Source: Cryobacterium zongtaii
Lineage (GTDB): Bacteria; Actinomycetota; Actinomycetes; Actinomycetales; Microbacteriaceae
Assembly: GCF_002909375.1 (NCBI RefSeq)
Contig: NZ_PPXD01000030.1
Location: forward strand, 1-64,000
Direction: 5' to 3'
DNA length: 64,000 bases
This document shows positions 1 to 8,329 of this stretch, piece after piece. Both the position numbers and the translations under genes were made by a program. Position 1 is the first letter of the stretch, and each line of letters begins with the position of its first letter. Below the pieces are notes generated by a model. It was not told the origin of the DNA, made no database searches, and saw only the letters and a program-made list of their open reading frames with translations.

Positions 1-30
1 AACACCAAGTAACACCCCCGCACCACACGA

Positions 31-60
31 AAAACGGCCGAGCACCAGCTCGGCCGTTTT
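31..60. terminator. Intrinsic terminator hairpin, A/T-flanked on both sides
   Basis: A perfect 13-bp stem (31-43 with 48-60) closes on a 4-base loop. It is flanked by A-run and T-run ends, so it can stop transcription in either direction. It probably ends a gene lying left of the window on the plus strand. Confidence 0.85.
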
Positions 61-97
61 TTCGCGCCACAAGCACCACGCACCCCGTGCCCAGACC

Positions 98-227
98 GCG
101 AAAGCGGCCAACCGGTCACCACAACACCCCTGAAGCAACCACACCACCGCTCTCGCGAAAGGCACCTCCCGCGAAAGCGGCCCAACGCTCACCACAGCGC
201 CCCGAAGCAACCACGACCCCGCTCTCG
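98..227. repeat. Two-copy imperfect direct repeat in a gene-free stretch
   Basis: A unit of about 58 bases starting GCGAAAGCGGCC and ending GCTCTCG occurs at 98-155 and again at 171-227, a period of about 73 bases, with most positions identical. The stretch 61-254 otherwise holds nothing I recognise. An open frame through it encodes only Pro/Arg/Thr-rich low-complexity sequence and looks accidental. Confidence 0.6.
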
Positions 228-254
228 TGGCCTCGGGGCGGGACCGAGCGTCAG

Positions 255-554
255 TCAGACGACGAGGTCCACGGCCATCCGTTCGGCGGTGACCGAGCGC
301 ACGTAGGCGCCCGCTGTCACGTGGGCCGGATGCGCCTGGTAACGACCTAGCGCCGCCTCGTCGTCGAACTTCGCGACGAGGGCCACGTCCCAGTTGGCGC
401 CGCCGACCACGTCCGGTCCGATGCGAAGCGAGCGGATCTCGTCGACCACTCCCACGAGAGCGCCGAGCCGAGCCGCCATCTGGGCGGCGTTTTCGGCCTT
501 TTCGGCAGGATCAGTGGCCGCCAGCTTCCAGGACACGATATGCAGAATGGTCAT
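255..554 (-). CDS. Dabb (stress-responsive alpha/beta-barrel) domain protein
   Basis: This 99-residue protein opens with MTILHIVSWKL and later has WDVALVAKF and a YQAHPAH segment. That is the usual layout of the small dimeric ferredoxin-like Dabb family, in which the His of the H-P-x-H segment often lines a ligand pocket. Some family members are plant stress proteins or polyketide cyclases; the bacterial role is mostly unknown. Its ATG overlaps the stop of the glutaredoxin-like gene by 4 bp, so the two form one operon. The family call is good; the function is not known. Confidence 0.8.
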   Translation of the reverse strand: MTILHIVSWKLAATDPAEKAENAAQMAARLGALVGVVDEIRSLRIGPDVVGGANWDVALVAKFDDEAALGRYQAHPAHVTAGAYVRSVTAERMAVDLVV

Positions 555-820
555 CGGACCTCCAGGAGTGCGGTGCGCAGGCGCGCCGGGTCGATCCGCC
601 AGTAGTTGTGCACCAGCCCGTTGATGAGCAGCACCGGGATGTCTTCGACATACAGTTCGTGCAGCTCAGGGTCATCGAGAATCGACTTCTCCTCGAGCAG
701 CACGGTCGGCGAGCCGGGTTCGGCAGCCAGCTCCGCGAGCACCGTGGTGACCACGCCCAGAGCGTCGTCGCAGAGGTGGCATCCCGGCTTGCCGATCAGG
801 GTGAGGTGCGCGGTGGACAT
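551..820 (-). CDS. Glutaredoxin-like (DUF836-type) thiol protein
   Basis: This is an 89-residue thioredoxin-fold protein. It has a redox motif C-H-L-C in the GKPGCHLCDDA context near residue 14 and the cis-Pro segment DIPVLLING typical of small glutaredoxin-like proteins. It probably works in cytoplasmic thiol-disulfide exchange; the substrate is unknown. A -10 hexamer TAGGCT (827-832 on the complementary strand) ends 6 bases before the ATG, so the mRNA is probably leaderless. It is divergent from the HAD-IB gene and overlaps the Dabb gene downstream. A similar glutaredoxin-like gene lies near serB1 and proC in mycobacteria (from memory). Confidence 0.85.
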   Translation of the reverse strand: MSTAHLTLIGKPGCHLCDDALGVVTTVLAELAAEPGSPTVLLEEKSILDDPELHELYVEDIPVLLINGLVHNYWRIDPARLRTALLEVR

Positions 821-872
821 ACCCCCAGCCTAGGCCGCTGCTGTGCGGTCACCGTGAGTAGACTCAAGCGCA

Positions 873-1592
873 ATGTCCGACGAATCCGGTCCCCGCGCTA
901 TCGCGTTCTTCGACGTGGACAACACGCTTCTGCGCGGCGCGAGCCTCTATCACCTGGGCGTCGGCGCCTGGCGGATGCGGTTCATCTCGCTCGCCGACAT
1001 TCTCGCGTTCGGTTGGAATCAGACCCGGTTCCTGGCGGTCGGCGAAGACGGGGTCGATATCGCCCGGCTCCGGATGCGGGCCATGGACATCATCACCGGG
1101 CACACCAGGGACGAACTCGTCGGCCTCAGCCACGACATCTTCGACAGCCGGCTCATCCATCGGCTCTGGCCGGAGACCGTCGCCGTGGCGCACGCCCATC
1201 TCAAGGCAGGGCGCGAGGTGTGGCTGGTCACCGCGACGGCCCAGGAGGTCGCTGATGTGATCGCGGAACGCCTGGACCTCACCGGCGCGCTCGGCACCAG
1301 GCTCGCCACCGTCGATGGCATCTTCACGGGTCAGCTCGTCGACGGCATCTGCCACGGCAGCCGCAAGGCCGTCGTCGCTCGCGGGCTCGCCGAGGATCGC
1401 GGCATCGACCTGGCACTCTGCTGGGCGTACTCCGATTCGCACAACGACATTCCGTTGCTCGAACTCGTCGGCAACCCCGTTGCCGTCAATCCGGACACCA
1501 CGCTGCGGCGCTACGCACTGGCACGCGGTTGGCCGATCATGCACATGAAGATCGCACAGATCAAAGCCGCACACGCAAGCAAAAAGCGCTAG
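873..1592 (+). CDS. HAD-superfamily subfamily IB hydrolase (SerB1-like phosphatase)
   Basis: This 239-residue protein carries HAD motif I as FFDVDNTLLRG near residues 12-22, with the nucleophilic Asp and the acid-base Asp two residues later. Motif II is LVTATAQEV and motif IV is YSDSHNDIPLL. Family members are phosphoserine-phosphatase-like enzymes acting on small phosphomonoesters or lipid phosphates; the substrate cannot be read from sequence. A -10-like TAGACT at 859-864 ends 8 bases before the ATG and suggests a leaderless mRNA. The stop codon lies inside the hairpin shared with the convergent bS22 gene. Confidence 0.85.
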   Translation: MSDESGPRAIAFFDVDNTLLRGASLYHLGVGAWRMRFISLADILAFGWNQTRFLAVGEDGVDIARLRMRAMDIITGHTRDELVGLSHDIFDSRLIHRLWPETVAVAHAHLKAGREVWLVTATAQEVADVIAERLDLTGALGTRLATVDGIFTGQLVDGICHGSRKAVVARGLAEDRGIDLALCWAYSDSHNDIPLLELVGNPVAVNPDTTLRRYALARGWPIMHMKIAQIKAAHASKKR

Positions 1593-1613
1593 GTCAGTGA
1601 CCTAGCGCTTTTT
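1581..1613. terminator. Bidirectional terminator between HAD-IB and bS22 genes
   Basis: A 15-bp stem (1581-1595 with 1599-1613) has AAAAA at one end and TTTTT at the other, so it works for both converging genes. The stop codon of the HAD gene is part of the stem. Confidence 0.9.
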
Positions 1614-1634
1614 CAGGTAAACGGTCGAGACCGT

Positions 1635-1733
1635 CTACTTCTTATTACGACGCTGGTGGCGAGTCTTACGAAGCAGCTTGCGGTGCTTCTTCTTCGCCAT
1701 ACGCTTGCGTCGCTTCTTGATTACAGAACCCAC
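1635..1733 (-). CDS. Small ribosomal subunit protein bS22 (32 residues)
   Basis: This tiny highly basic protein starts at GTG with MGSVIKKRRKRMAKKKHRK and ends QRRNKK. It closely matches the actinobacterial bS22 protein seen bound near the decoding centre in mycobacterial 30S structures. A GAGGT Shine-Dalgarno lies just before the GTG. Its neighbours (excisionase-type HTH gene, nearby proC) match the arrangement known in mycobacteria. At 32 codons it is easily missed by gene callers. Identification is firm because composition, length and context all agree. Confidence 0.93.
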   Translation of the reverse strand: MGSVIKKRRKRMAKKKHRKLLRKTRHQRRNKK

Positions 1734-1793
1734 ACGGACCTCACAAAGATTTGGTTTAGCCGCGGGATTCGCGACCGACACGAAAACCCCATT

Positions 1794-2027
1794 CTAACGG
1801 ATAAAGAAAGTCCCGTCCGACTCACTTCCTCCGAGAGTGGGTTCGATTGCCCTCAGGACCGCCGATTCCGGCACCCGGAAGGAGCGTCCGAAGCGCACGG
1901 CGGGCAGCTCACCGGCATGCACCATGCGGTACACGGTCATCCTGGACACCCTCATGACCTCGGCGACCTCGGCGACGGTGAGGAAGCGCAGATCGTCGAG
2001 TCGCGAGTCGGGAAGCGCACGTGACAT
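1794..2027 (-). CDS. Excisionase-family (MerR-like) helix-turn-helix protein
   Basis: This 77-residue protein is nearly all one DNA-binding domain, with FLTVAEVAEVMRVSRMTVYR as the helix-turn-helix and AVRFGRSFRVPESAV as the wing. It is the HTH_17/excisionase type, although no mobile element is present. The gene is a conserved neighbour of bS22 in actinobacteria and is likely a housekeeping regulator. A GGGAG ribosome site lies 5 bases before the ATG. It is probably co-transcribed with bS22 downstream. Confidence 0.88.
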   Translation of the reverse strand: MSRALPDSRLDDLRFLTVAEVAEVMRVSRMTVYRMVHAGELPAVRFGRSFRVPESAVLRAIEPTLGGSESDGTFFIR

Positions 2028-2090
2028 GGCGGCTCCCTGCTATCGACGAGTGCGTGTGCCCGTCACTGTAAGGCGAAGCCCGGCCGCCCG

Positions 2091-2549
2091 CTAGTCGCTT
2101 TTGCGCCACTTCTTGACGCTCTTCTTCACCCCGGAGTCCTTGACCACGTGCTGCATCTGGAAGGAGGTATCGGCGAAAGCCTTACCGATCGCCGCAGCGA
2201 AGGCGCGCTGCTCATCCTTGAGGACCTCGGTGTCATCGACGACCCCCGCGAGCACGGTGTCCACGTCGATACTGAGGAACGGGATCAGCCAATCCTCGAT
2301 CACTTCGAGCGGGGCATAGTCGAGGTGGTAGTAGCGGTGCTGGCCCTCTTCGCGCACGCCGACCAGCCCGGCCTCACGCAGCACCTTGAGGTGCTTGGAC
2401 ACCGTCGGCTGGCTCAACCCGAGCGAACTGACGATGTCGGAGACACTCAGCTCCCCCTGGGCGGCACTGGACTGGTTGTAGCGCTCGAGGAGAATGCGTA
2501 AGATATCGCGTCGGGTCGAGTCCGCCACTACGCCAAAGATGTCTGCCAT
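2091..2549 (-). CDS. ArsR-family transcriptional regulator
   Basis: This 152-residue protein has a winged helix of ArsR type: LSVSDIVSSLGLSQPTVSKH for helix-turn-helix and GQHRYYHLD for the wing. I see no Cys pair for metal sensing in the DNA-binding helix. The C-terminal third is an extra charged tail ending in a Lys-rich stretch (VKKSVKKWRKSD), longer than in minimal ArsR proteins. A -10-like TAGCCT ends 6 bases before the ATG (leaderless). It is divergent from the potassium uptake pair, which is a plausible but unproven target. Confidence 0.85.
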   Translation of the reverse strand: MADIFGVVADSTRRDILRILLERYNQSSAAQGELSVSDIVSSLGLSQPTVSKHLKVLREAGLVGVREEGQHRYYHLDYAPLEVIEDWLIPFLSIDVDTVLAGVVDDTEVLKDEQRAFAAAIGKAFADTSFQMQHVVKDSGVKKSVKKWRKSD

Positions 2550-2625
2550 GCCCCAAGGCTAGTCATTCCGGGTGCGGGTGCTATGACAAGTTGTCAGCGA
2601 CCCCAGGTCAGGCAAGGCGATTCGA

Positions 2626-4068
2626 ATGAAAACGCAGGCCCCCACCGCACGTTTCACGCAGCATTCCAACACCTGGTACGGGCACCTCCGGGACTCGGTC
2701 GACGGCCTGGTGCGCAGGTCCCCGTCCAGGTTCGCGCTTCTCGTCTTCACCTCGCTGATCCTGCTCTTCACCCTGTTGTTCTCCCTGCCGATCGCCTCGG
2801 CCGGCGATACCGACACCCCGCTGCATGACGCCGTGTTCACCGCGGTGTCGGTGATCTGCGTCACCGGACTCAGCACCGTGGACATGGCAACGCACTGGTC
2901 GCCGTTCGGCAATGCCCTGGTGGTCATCGGTGTCAACATCGGCGGCGTCGGCGTGCTGACCCTGGCCTCCCTGATGGGCCTGGTCATCTCCCGCCGGCTG
3001 GGCCTGCGCGCCAAGCTCATGGCGGCCAGCGACTCGAACCCGTCGCGCATCCATATGGGCCCGGTCAACGAGGGCCAGGCCGTGCGCCTCGGCGAGGTCG
3101 GCAGCCTGCTGCTGACCGTGGCCATCAGCACCCTGGTCATCGAGGCGGCGGTCGCCCTGCTGCTGTTCCCCCGGATGCTGATTGACGGCGTGCCCACCGG
3201 TGAGGCGCTCTGGCAGAGCATCTACTACGCGGCGATGGCGTTCACCAACACCGGGTTCAGCCCGAACGCCGGCGGCATCGGTCAGTTCGCCAACGATTAC
3301 TGGTTCCTCGGCGCGCTGATGGTCGGCGTGTTCCTGGGCAGCCTGGGCTTCCCGGTGCTGATGACCTTCGCCCGCAGTTGGCGCACACCCCGCCGATGGT
3401 CTGTGCACGTAAAGCTCACGCTCTGGACGACCACGCTGCTGATGGTGTCGGGCATGATTTTCTATATCATCCTGGAGTTCGACAACCCGAAGACCTTCGG
3501 GTCCCTGAACGCCGGCGACACGATCTTCCAGTCCCTGTTCATGTCGGTGATGACCAGGTCCGGCGGATTCGCCACCATCGACATCGCCGACCTGCACGGC
3601 TCCAGCCTGCTGCTCAGCGACATGCTGATGTTCATCGGTGGCGGCTCGGCCTCCACCGCCGGCGGCATCAAGGTCACCACCCTTGCGGTGCTGTTCCTGG
3701 CCGCGTTCGCCGAGGCCCAGGGCAAGGAGCAGATGGAGGCCTTCGGCCGCCGCATCCCCAGCGACATCCTGCGCCTGGCGGTGAGTGTGGTGCTCTGGGG
3801 AGCGACCACCGTGGCCGTGTCGAGCATCCTGATCCTGCACATCTCCAAGGAGGCACTGGATGTGGTGCTGTTCGATGTCATCTCGGCGTTCGCCACCGTC
3901 GGGCTGTCGACGGGTCTCACGGCCGAGCTCCCCCCTGAGGGGGTCTATGTGCTGGCGGCAACGATGTTCATGGGCCGGGTTGGTACAGTGACTCTCGCGG
4001 CGGCGCTGGCAGCGAGCCAGAGCAGACAGTTGTTCAAACGCCCCGAGGAAAGGCCGATAGTTGGTTGA
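2626..4068 (+). CDS. TrkH/KtrB-type potassium uptake channel subunit
   Basis: This 480-residue polytopic membrane protein has four repeated M1-P-M2 units. Visible filter loops are SVICVTGLSTVD, FTNTGFSPNAGG, MTRSGGFATID and FATVGLSTGL, each with the conserved Gly of the TrkH/KtrB potassium filter. It would conduct K+ (possibly with Na+) into the cell, gated by the RCK partner encoded immediately downstream with an 8-bp overlap. An AAGG Shine-Dalgarno lies 8 bases before the ATG. Confidence 0.93.
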   Translation: MKTQAPTARFTQHSNTWYGHLRDSVDGLVRRSPSRFALLVFTSLILLFTLLFSLPIASAGDTDTPLHDAVFTAVSVICVTGLSTVDMATHWSPFGNALVVIGVNIGGVGVLTLASLMGLVISRRLGLRAKLMAASDSNPSRIHMGPVNEGQAVRLGEVGSLLLTVAISTLVIEAAVALLLFPRMLIDGVPTGEALWQSIYYAAMAFTNTGFSPNAGGIGQFANDYWFLGALMVGVFLGSLGFPVLMTFARSWRTPRRWSVHVKLTLWTTTLLMVSGMIFYIILEFDNPKTFGSLNAGDTIFQSLFMSVMTRSGGFATIDIADLHGSSLLLSDMLMFIGGGSASTAGGIKVTTLAVLFLAAFAEAQGKEQMEAFGRRIPSDILRLAVSVVLWGATTVAVSSILILHISKEALDVVLFDVISAFATVGLSTGLTAELPPEGVYVLAATMFMGRVGTVTLAAALAASQSRQLFKRPEERPIVG

Positions 4069-4732
4069 CCGGATCAAGCAGAACGCTCCCGTGCTCATCA
4101 TCGGGCTGGGCCGTTTCGGCGCGGCGACCGCGGGCAAGCTCGATCGGTTGGGCCGCGAAGTGCTCGCCGTGGATAGCAGCGAGGCGCTCGTGCAGAAGTG
4201 GTCGGAACGAGTCACTCACGCCGTGCAGGCCGACGCCAAGTCCATCGACGCGTTACGCCAGATCGGCGCCCAGGACTTCTCCGTTGCGGTCTGCGCCGTT
4301 GGCTCCTCGATTGAGGCCAGTGTGCTGATCGTCGCGAACCTGGTCGACCTCAAGATCCCGCAGATCTGGGCCAAAGCCATTTCGCAGTCGCACGGCAAGA
4401 TCCTCGAACGCATCGGCGCTAATCACGTGATCTACCCCGAGGCCGATTCCGGCGAACGCGTCGCCCACCTGGTATCGGGGCGGATGCTGGACTTCATCGA
4501 ATTCGACGACGACTTCGCCCTGGTGAAGATGTACCCGCCCAAGCCGATCCGCGGCCTGAACCTCACCGAGTCCGGGGTGCGCACCAAGCATCACGTGACC
4601 GTCGTGGGCGTGAAGAGCCCTGGGCGCCCGTTCACCTATGCCACGGCCGAGACGGTGGTCTCCGACCATGACCTCATCATCGTCGCCGGCACCGAGGGCG
4701 ACATCGAACGTTTCGCGGCCCTCGGCTCCTAA
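4061..4732 (+). CDS. TrkA/KtrA-type potassium uptake regulatory subunit (RCK)
   Basis: This 223-residue cytoplasmic protein has an N-terminal Rossmann RCK_N domain with LIIGLGRFGAATA (nucleotide-binding GxGxxG, residues about 12-24) and a C-terminal TrkA_C domain from about residue 140. Binding of ATP/ADP or NAD(H) to such rings gates the TrkH/KtrB channel. The start is a TTG overlapping the stop of the channel gene, backed by a GAGGAAAGG ribosome site 7 bases upstream; no better start exists. Translational coupling fits 1:1 complex assembly. Confidence 0.92.
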   Translation: MVDRIKQNAPVLIIGLGRFGAATAGKLDRLGREVLAVDSSEALVQKWSERVTHAVQADAKSIDALRQIGAQDFSVAVCAVGSSIEASVLIVANLVDLKIPQIWAKAISQSHGKILERIGANHVIYPEADSGERVAHLVSGRMLDFIEFDDDFALVKMYPPKPIRGLNLTESGVRTKHHVTVVGVKSPGRPFTYATAETVVSDHDLIIVAGTEGDIERFAALGS

Positions 4733-4765
4733 CCGAACACACGCTGGTTGACGCAGAATGGTTCC

Positions 4766-5167
4766 ATGACACTCCTCTCCGGCATCGACCTCGAGGCAGA
4801 ACTCCGGCAGGTTGAAGCGCATTGGACGCCACGAGTCGTCGGGCGGGTGAACGATCAGTACGTTAAGGTTGCGAAGCTTCTCGGCGAGCTGGTTTGGCAC
4901 GCGCACGACGCCGAGGACGAAATGTTCATCGTCGTCTCGGGTCGGCTTCGAATCCAACTGCCGGACGACCAGGAGGTTGTGCTCACGCCGGGACAGTTTT
5001 ACATCGTCCCCCGCGGCGTGCAGCACAACCCTGTCGCAGACGAGGAAGTGCACATCGTCCTCATCGAGACGGTAACCACCGCTCACACCGGGGATGTGAT
5101 CGTAGAGGGCACCGTGCCGGTCGAACGGCAATTAGGCAACCTGTACCGGACTGACGCCAATACCTGA
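4766..5167 (+). CDS. Cupin-domain protein
   Basis: This 133-residue single-domain cupin has motif 1 as WHAHDAEDEMFIVVSGRLRI (metal-binding His/His/Glu) and motif 2 ending GQFYIVPRGVQHNP (second His). It is a small metal-binding beta barrel of unknown substrate, possibly a sugar or small-molecule binding enzyme. I chose the ATG at 4766 over an upstream TTG at 4748, because a CAGAAT -10 element ends 5-6 bases before it, the leaderless pattern common in this window. It follows the potassium genes closely but may have its own promoter. Confidence 0.85.
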   Translation: MTLLSGIDLEAELRQVEAHWTPRVVGRVNDQYVKVAKLLGELVWHAHDAEDEMFIVVSGRLRIQLPDDQEVVLTPGQFYIVPRGVQHNPVADEEVHIVLIETVTTAHTGDVIVEGTVPVERQLGNLYRTDANT

Positions 5168-5204
5168 ATCGACCGACGAGATGGGCGGGCGAGGCGAGTG
5201 GGGG

Positions 5205-6053
5205 TTAGGAGGCGGCGAGTTCCCGGGCCCGCGCGAGCGCGGCATCCGTCGCCCGGTCGAACAGGCCCTTGACGTCGCCGGTTTCGAGTTGCTGCACGGC
5301 CCGCTCCGTGGTGCCCTTGGGGCTGGTCACCTGGCGGCGCAGCTCGGTGGGGGTCAGGTCGGACACGGCCAGGAGTGCGCTCGCGCCGAGGAAGGTGCCG
5401 TTGACCATGGTCGCCGCCTGGGCGGGGGTGAAGCCCTTGTCGATGGCCGTCTGGGTGAGCTGTTCGATGAGGTAGAAGACGTAGGCCGGGCCGGATCCTG
5501 AAATGGTGCTCAGAGCGTCGATCTTGTCCTCTGGCACCACCAGCACCTCACCCACCGTCTCGAACAGGGCGGTCGCCAGCTCCATCTGCACCGCCGTCGA
5601 GCGGGTGCCGGCGCTCAGCCCGGTGACGGCCATGCCCACCACGGCTGGAGTGTTCGGCATCGACCGAATCACGGCAACCCCGTCGGGCAGGTGCGTTTCG
5701 AAGGTGGCGATGGTGACTCCGGCGGCCACACTCACGACGAGGGTGCCGGGCTCGAGGCTGTCGGCGATCTCGGCGAGCAGGTCGGGCACCATCGCGGGCT
5801 TGACGGCCACGATGACGATGCCGGCCCCCTTCACCGCGAGTCTGTTGGCGTTCGGTTCGGTCTCGGTCGCCCATGCGGTCACCCCGGCGGTGCCGGCGAG
5901 TTCGGCAGCCTTGGCGGCTGACCGGTTGGTGGTGCGGATGCCGCCGTCCACCGTCACGGTGGGCTTGAGCAGTCCGGCCAGGACGGCCCTGGCCATCGAT
6001 CCGGCGCCCAGGAAGGCGATGGCGGGCAGGGTGACGGGTGCGGTCGAGGTCAT
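5205..6053 (-). CDS. proC: Pyrroline-5-carboxylate reductase
   Basis: This 282-residue enzyme reduces pyrroline-5-carboxylate to proline with NAD(P)H. It has the Rossmann start IAFLGAGSMARAVLAGLL, the VSVAAGVTI and RSMPNTPAVVG segments, and the C-terminal signature SGSGPAYVFYLIEQL with VTSPKGTTERAV. All are diagnostic of ProC, and the length is normal. A -10-like TACACT ends 6 bases before the ATG (leaderless). It could draw on pyrroline-5-carboxylate from the RocD enzyme encoded at about 54 kb. Confidence 0.96.
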   Translation of the reverse strand: MTSTAPVTLPAIAFLGAGSMARAVLAGLLKPTVTVDGGIRTTNRSAAKAAELAGTAGVTAWATETEPNANRLAVKGAGIVIVAVKPAMVPDLLAEIADSLEPGTLVVSVAAGVTIATFETHLPDGVAVIRSMPNTPAVVGMAVTGLSAGTRSTAVQMELATALFETVGEVLVVPEDKIDALSTISGSGPAYVFYLIEQLTQTAIDKGFTPAQAATMVNGTFLGASALLAVSDLTPTELRRQVTSPKGTTERAVQQLETGDVKGLFDRATDAALARARELAAS

Positions 6054-6134
6054 CCCCCCAGTGTAGTTTTTCGCGCCAGGCCTACCCGGGGCATCTGGCC
6101 GATCGAGAAGATGGACGGTTCTAGGATTGGTCGC

Positions 6135-7097
6135 ATGAGCGCATCAGGCGGAAACAAGGCGATTGTGGCGGCGCTGCTCGCCAATCTCGGTATCGCGATC
6201 ACCAAGTTCATCGCCTGGTTCGTCTCGGGGTCCTCCTCGATGCTGGCCGAGGGCGTGCACTCGCTCGCAGACTCCGGCAACCAGGTCCTGCTGCTGATCG
6301 GCGGACGCAAGTCGAAGAAGGCCGCCGACACCGAGCATCCGTTCGGCTACGGGCGTGAACGCTACGTGTACGCGTTCGTGGTGTCGATCATTTTGTTCTC
6401 CGTCGGTGGCGTGTTCTCGATCTACGAGGGCATCGAGAAACTCCAGAACCCGCACGAACTCGAGAACGCCTGGTTGCCGATCCTGGTGCTCCTGGTTGCG
6501 ATCGGCCTGGAGTCGTTCTCGCTGCGCACCGCCGTGAAGGAGTCCAACCACACCCGCAAGGGCGAGACCTGGGTGCAGTTCATTCGGCACGCCAAGGCCC
6601 CCGAGCTTCCCGTGGTGCTGCTCGAAGACGTTGCGGCGTTGACCGGCCTGACGCTGGCCCTGGGCGGCGTGGGCCTGACCGTGCTCACCGGTGACGCCAC
6701 CTGGGACGCCGTCGGCACCCTCGCGATCGGCGTGCTGCTCGTGCTGGTGGCCATCGTCCTGGGCATCGAGACCAAGAGCCTGCTGGTGGGCGAGGGCGCC
6801 AGCGACAAGGATGTCGACGCCATCAAGGCCGCCATCCTGGCCGGCCCGGAGACCAAGAACCTCATCCACCTCAAGACCCTCTACCTGGGCCCGGACGAAC
6901 TCCTCGTGGCCGCCAAGCTCTCCTTCGACTCCGCTCAGCGGTTCTCCGACGTGGCCGCCGGGATCGACACCATCGAGGCCCGCATCCGCGAGGCCGTGCC
7001 CAGCGCCAGGGTGGTTTACCTCGAGCCCGACCTCTACATCGACCCGGCCACGGTCAACCCGCCCACCGACACGATCTTCATCAAGGGACGCGAATGA
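6135..7097 (+). CDS. Cation diffusion facilitator (CDF) metal transporter
   Basis: This membrane protein of about 320 residues exports divalent metals (probably Zn2+, Fe2+ or Mn2+) in exchange for protons. It has the signature SSSMLAEGVHSLADSGNQ with the H-x3-D metal site in TM2, further TM segments, and a C-terminal cytoplasmic domain. The second metal site in TM5 reads LLEDVAALTG (E-D-x3 in place of the common H-D-x3-D), which may alter specificity. ATG 6135 is preferred because TAGGAT lies 7 bases upstream; an in-frame ATG at 6111 is the alternative. It overlaps the next gene by 4 bp. Confidence 0.9.
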   Translation: MSASGGNKAIVAALLANLGIAITKFIAWFVSGSSSMLAEGVHSLADSGNQVLLLIGGRKSKKAADTEHPFGYGRERYVYAFVVSIILFSVGGVFSIYEGIEKLQNPHELENAWLPILVLLVAIGLESFSLRTAVKESNHTRKGETWVQFIRHAKAPELPVVLLEDVAALTGLTLALGGVGLTVLTGDATWDAVGTLAIGVLLVLVAIVLGIETKSLLVGEGASDKDVDAIKAAILAGPETKNLIHLKTLYLGPDELLVAAKLSFDSAQRFSDVAAGIDTIEARIREAVPSARVVYLEPDLYIDPATVNPPTDTIFIKGRE

Positions 7098-7831
7098 GTG
7101 CGAGCCGTATCGCCGTCGTCCTGCGGCACGCCGACGATATCCACCTGGGCAACCTGGAGCAGGTGCTTCTCGACCACGACTACACCGTGCACTACATCGA
7201 CACCCTCGGCGCCGACGGCCTGCGCGGCATCGACCCGGCCGCGGCCGACCTCCTGGTGGTGCTCGGCGGTGAGATGGGCGCATACGAGACCGAGAGTTAT
7301 CCGGTACTCACCGACGAGATCGAGTTGCTCACCCGCCGGCTCGCCGCCCGCCGCCCGGTCTTCGGCGTCTGCCTGGGCGCCCAGCTGATGGCCAGCGCCC
7401 TCGGCTCCCCGGTCTACCGAGGCCAGAGCAACGAGATCGGTTTCCGCCTGGTGGAGCCCACCGAGGCCGGCCAGGCCTCCCCGCTCCGCCATGTCAGCGG
7501 CATCCCGATGATGCAGTGGCACAGTGACACCTTCGACCTGCCGGCGGGCACCATCCGCCTGGCGGGGTCGGCCGCCTACGGCAACGAGGCTTTCGCCATC
7601 GACGACTGGGCCCTGGCCGTGCAGTTCCACCCCGAGGTGACCGCGGAGATGCACGAGACCTGGCTGAGCTCCTCCGAGGCCGAGGTCCGCGCTGAGGGTC
7701 TGGAGCCCGACGCCCTGCGGCAGGAACGCGCCCAGCACTCCGCTGCCATGCAGCAGGCGTCCAGCGCGATGTTCAGCGAGTGGCTGTCGGCCCTGCCGGG
7801 CGACGCAGCGGGTCCTCAAAGAACTCGGTGA
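7094..7831 (+). CDS. Class I glutamine amidotransferase (GATase1) domain protein
   Basis: This 245-residue protein has the triad segments of class I amidotransferases: the nucleophile Cys in VFGVCLGAQLMAS near residue 95 and the His-x-Glu in VQFHPEVT near residue 178. Such proteins hydrolyse glutamine to ammonia; stand-alone members often have unassigned acceptors. It overlaps the CDF transporter start-to-stop by 4 bp, so it is in the same operon. Its last 59 bp overlap the convergent tadA gene. Confidence 0.88.
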   Translation: MSASRIAVVLRHADDIHLGNLEQVLLDHDYTVHYIDTLGADGLRGIDPAAADLLVVLGGEMGAYETESYPVLTDEIELLTRRLAARRPVFGVCLGAQLMASALGSPVYRGQSNEIGFRLVEPTEAGQASPLRHVSGIPMMQWHSDTFDLPAGTIRLAGSAAYGNEAFAIDDWALAVQFHPEVTAEMHETWLSSSEAEVRAEGLEPDALRQERAQHSAAMQQASSAMFSEWLSALPGDAAGPQRTR

Positions 7832-8267
7832 GCAGAAGGCCGCACTCGCCCTCGGCCACCCCGGACACCACCTCGACCCGGTGGTTGAGCCGGCGGTCCC
7901 GCAGCACGTCGTAGAGCGAGCCGGCGGCGCCGGCCTTCTCGTCCCAGGCCCCGAAGACCACGAGGGGGATACGGGCCGCCACGATCGCGCCGGCGCACAT
8001 CACACAGGGCTCCAGAGTCACCACGAGGGTGCAACCGGTCAGGTGCCAGTCCCCGGTGGCGGCGGCTGCCTCACGGATGGCGACAACCTCGGCGTGCAGG
8101 GTCGGGTCCTGGTGGAGTTCCCGTTCATTGCGTCCCCGACCGATCACCCGGCCGGCGGCGTCCAGCACGACAGCGCCGACCGGAACGTCGCCGCTGGCCA
8201 GGGCGCCGTGCGCTTCGTGGAGGGCCAGCCGCATCCAGGCCAGGTGTTCCTCGCTCTGCCGCACCAC
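7773..8267 (-). CDS. tadA: tRNA-specific adenosine deaminase
   Basis: This 164-residue zinc deaminase converts A34 to inosine in tRNA-Arg(ACG), and that substrate tRNA is itself encoded at 19.5 kb. Zinc motifs are LHAEVVAIREA (His and catalytic Glu) and LEPCVMCAGAIV (two Cys), exactly as in TadA. The neighbour is upp, as in many actinobacteria. The start is GTG, with two adjacent GTG codons possible. Cytosine or guanine deaminase is less likely given length and motifs. Confidence 0.92.
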   Translation of the reverse strand: MVRQSEEHLAWMRLALHEAHGALASGDVPVGAVVLDAAGRVIGRGRNERELHQDPTLHAEVVAIREAAAATGDWHLTGCTLVVTLEPCVMCAGAIVAARIPLVVFGAWDEKAGAAGSLYDVLRDRRLNHRVEVVSGVAEGECGLLLTEFFEDPLRRPAGPTATR

Positions 8268-8329
8268 CCCACCCCATTTCCGAGTAGCCCACGAGAGCCG
8301 GATGCCCGTTGAGCTAGTAGATTGAGCCT

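Noticed and set aside
87..350. Open frame of 87 codons at the window start
   Set aside because: Low-complexity Pro/Arg/Thr sequence from a duplicated unit, no ribosome site, and it overlaps the Dabb gene on the other strand.
1794..2027. Excisionase of a mobile element
   Set aside because: No integrase, attachment repeats or phage genes; the bS22 neighbour shows it is a conserved chromosomal HTH gene.
2608..4215. Antisense frame of 535 codons opposite trkH
   Set aside because: His/Gln/Gly/Asp-rich translation typical of the antisense of GC-rich genes; the sense strand encodes a clear TrkH.
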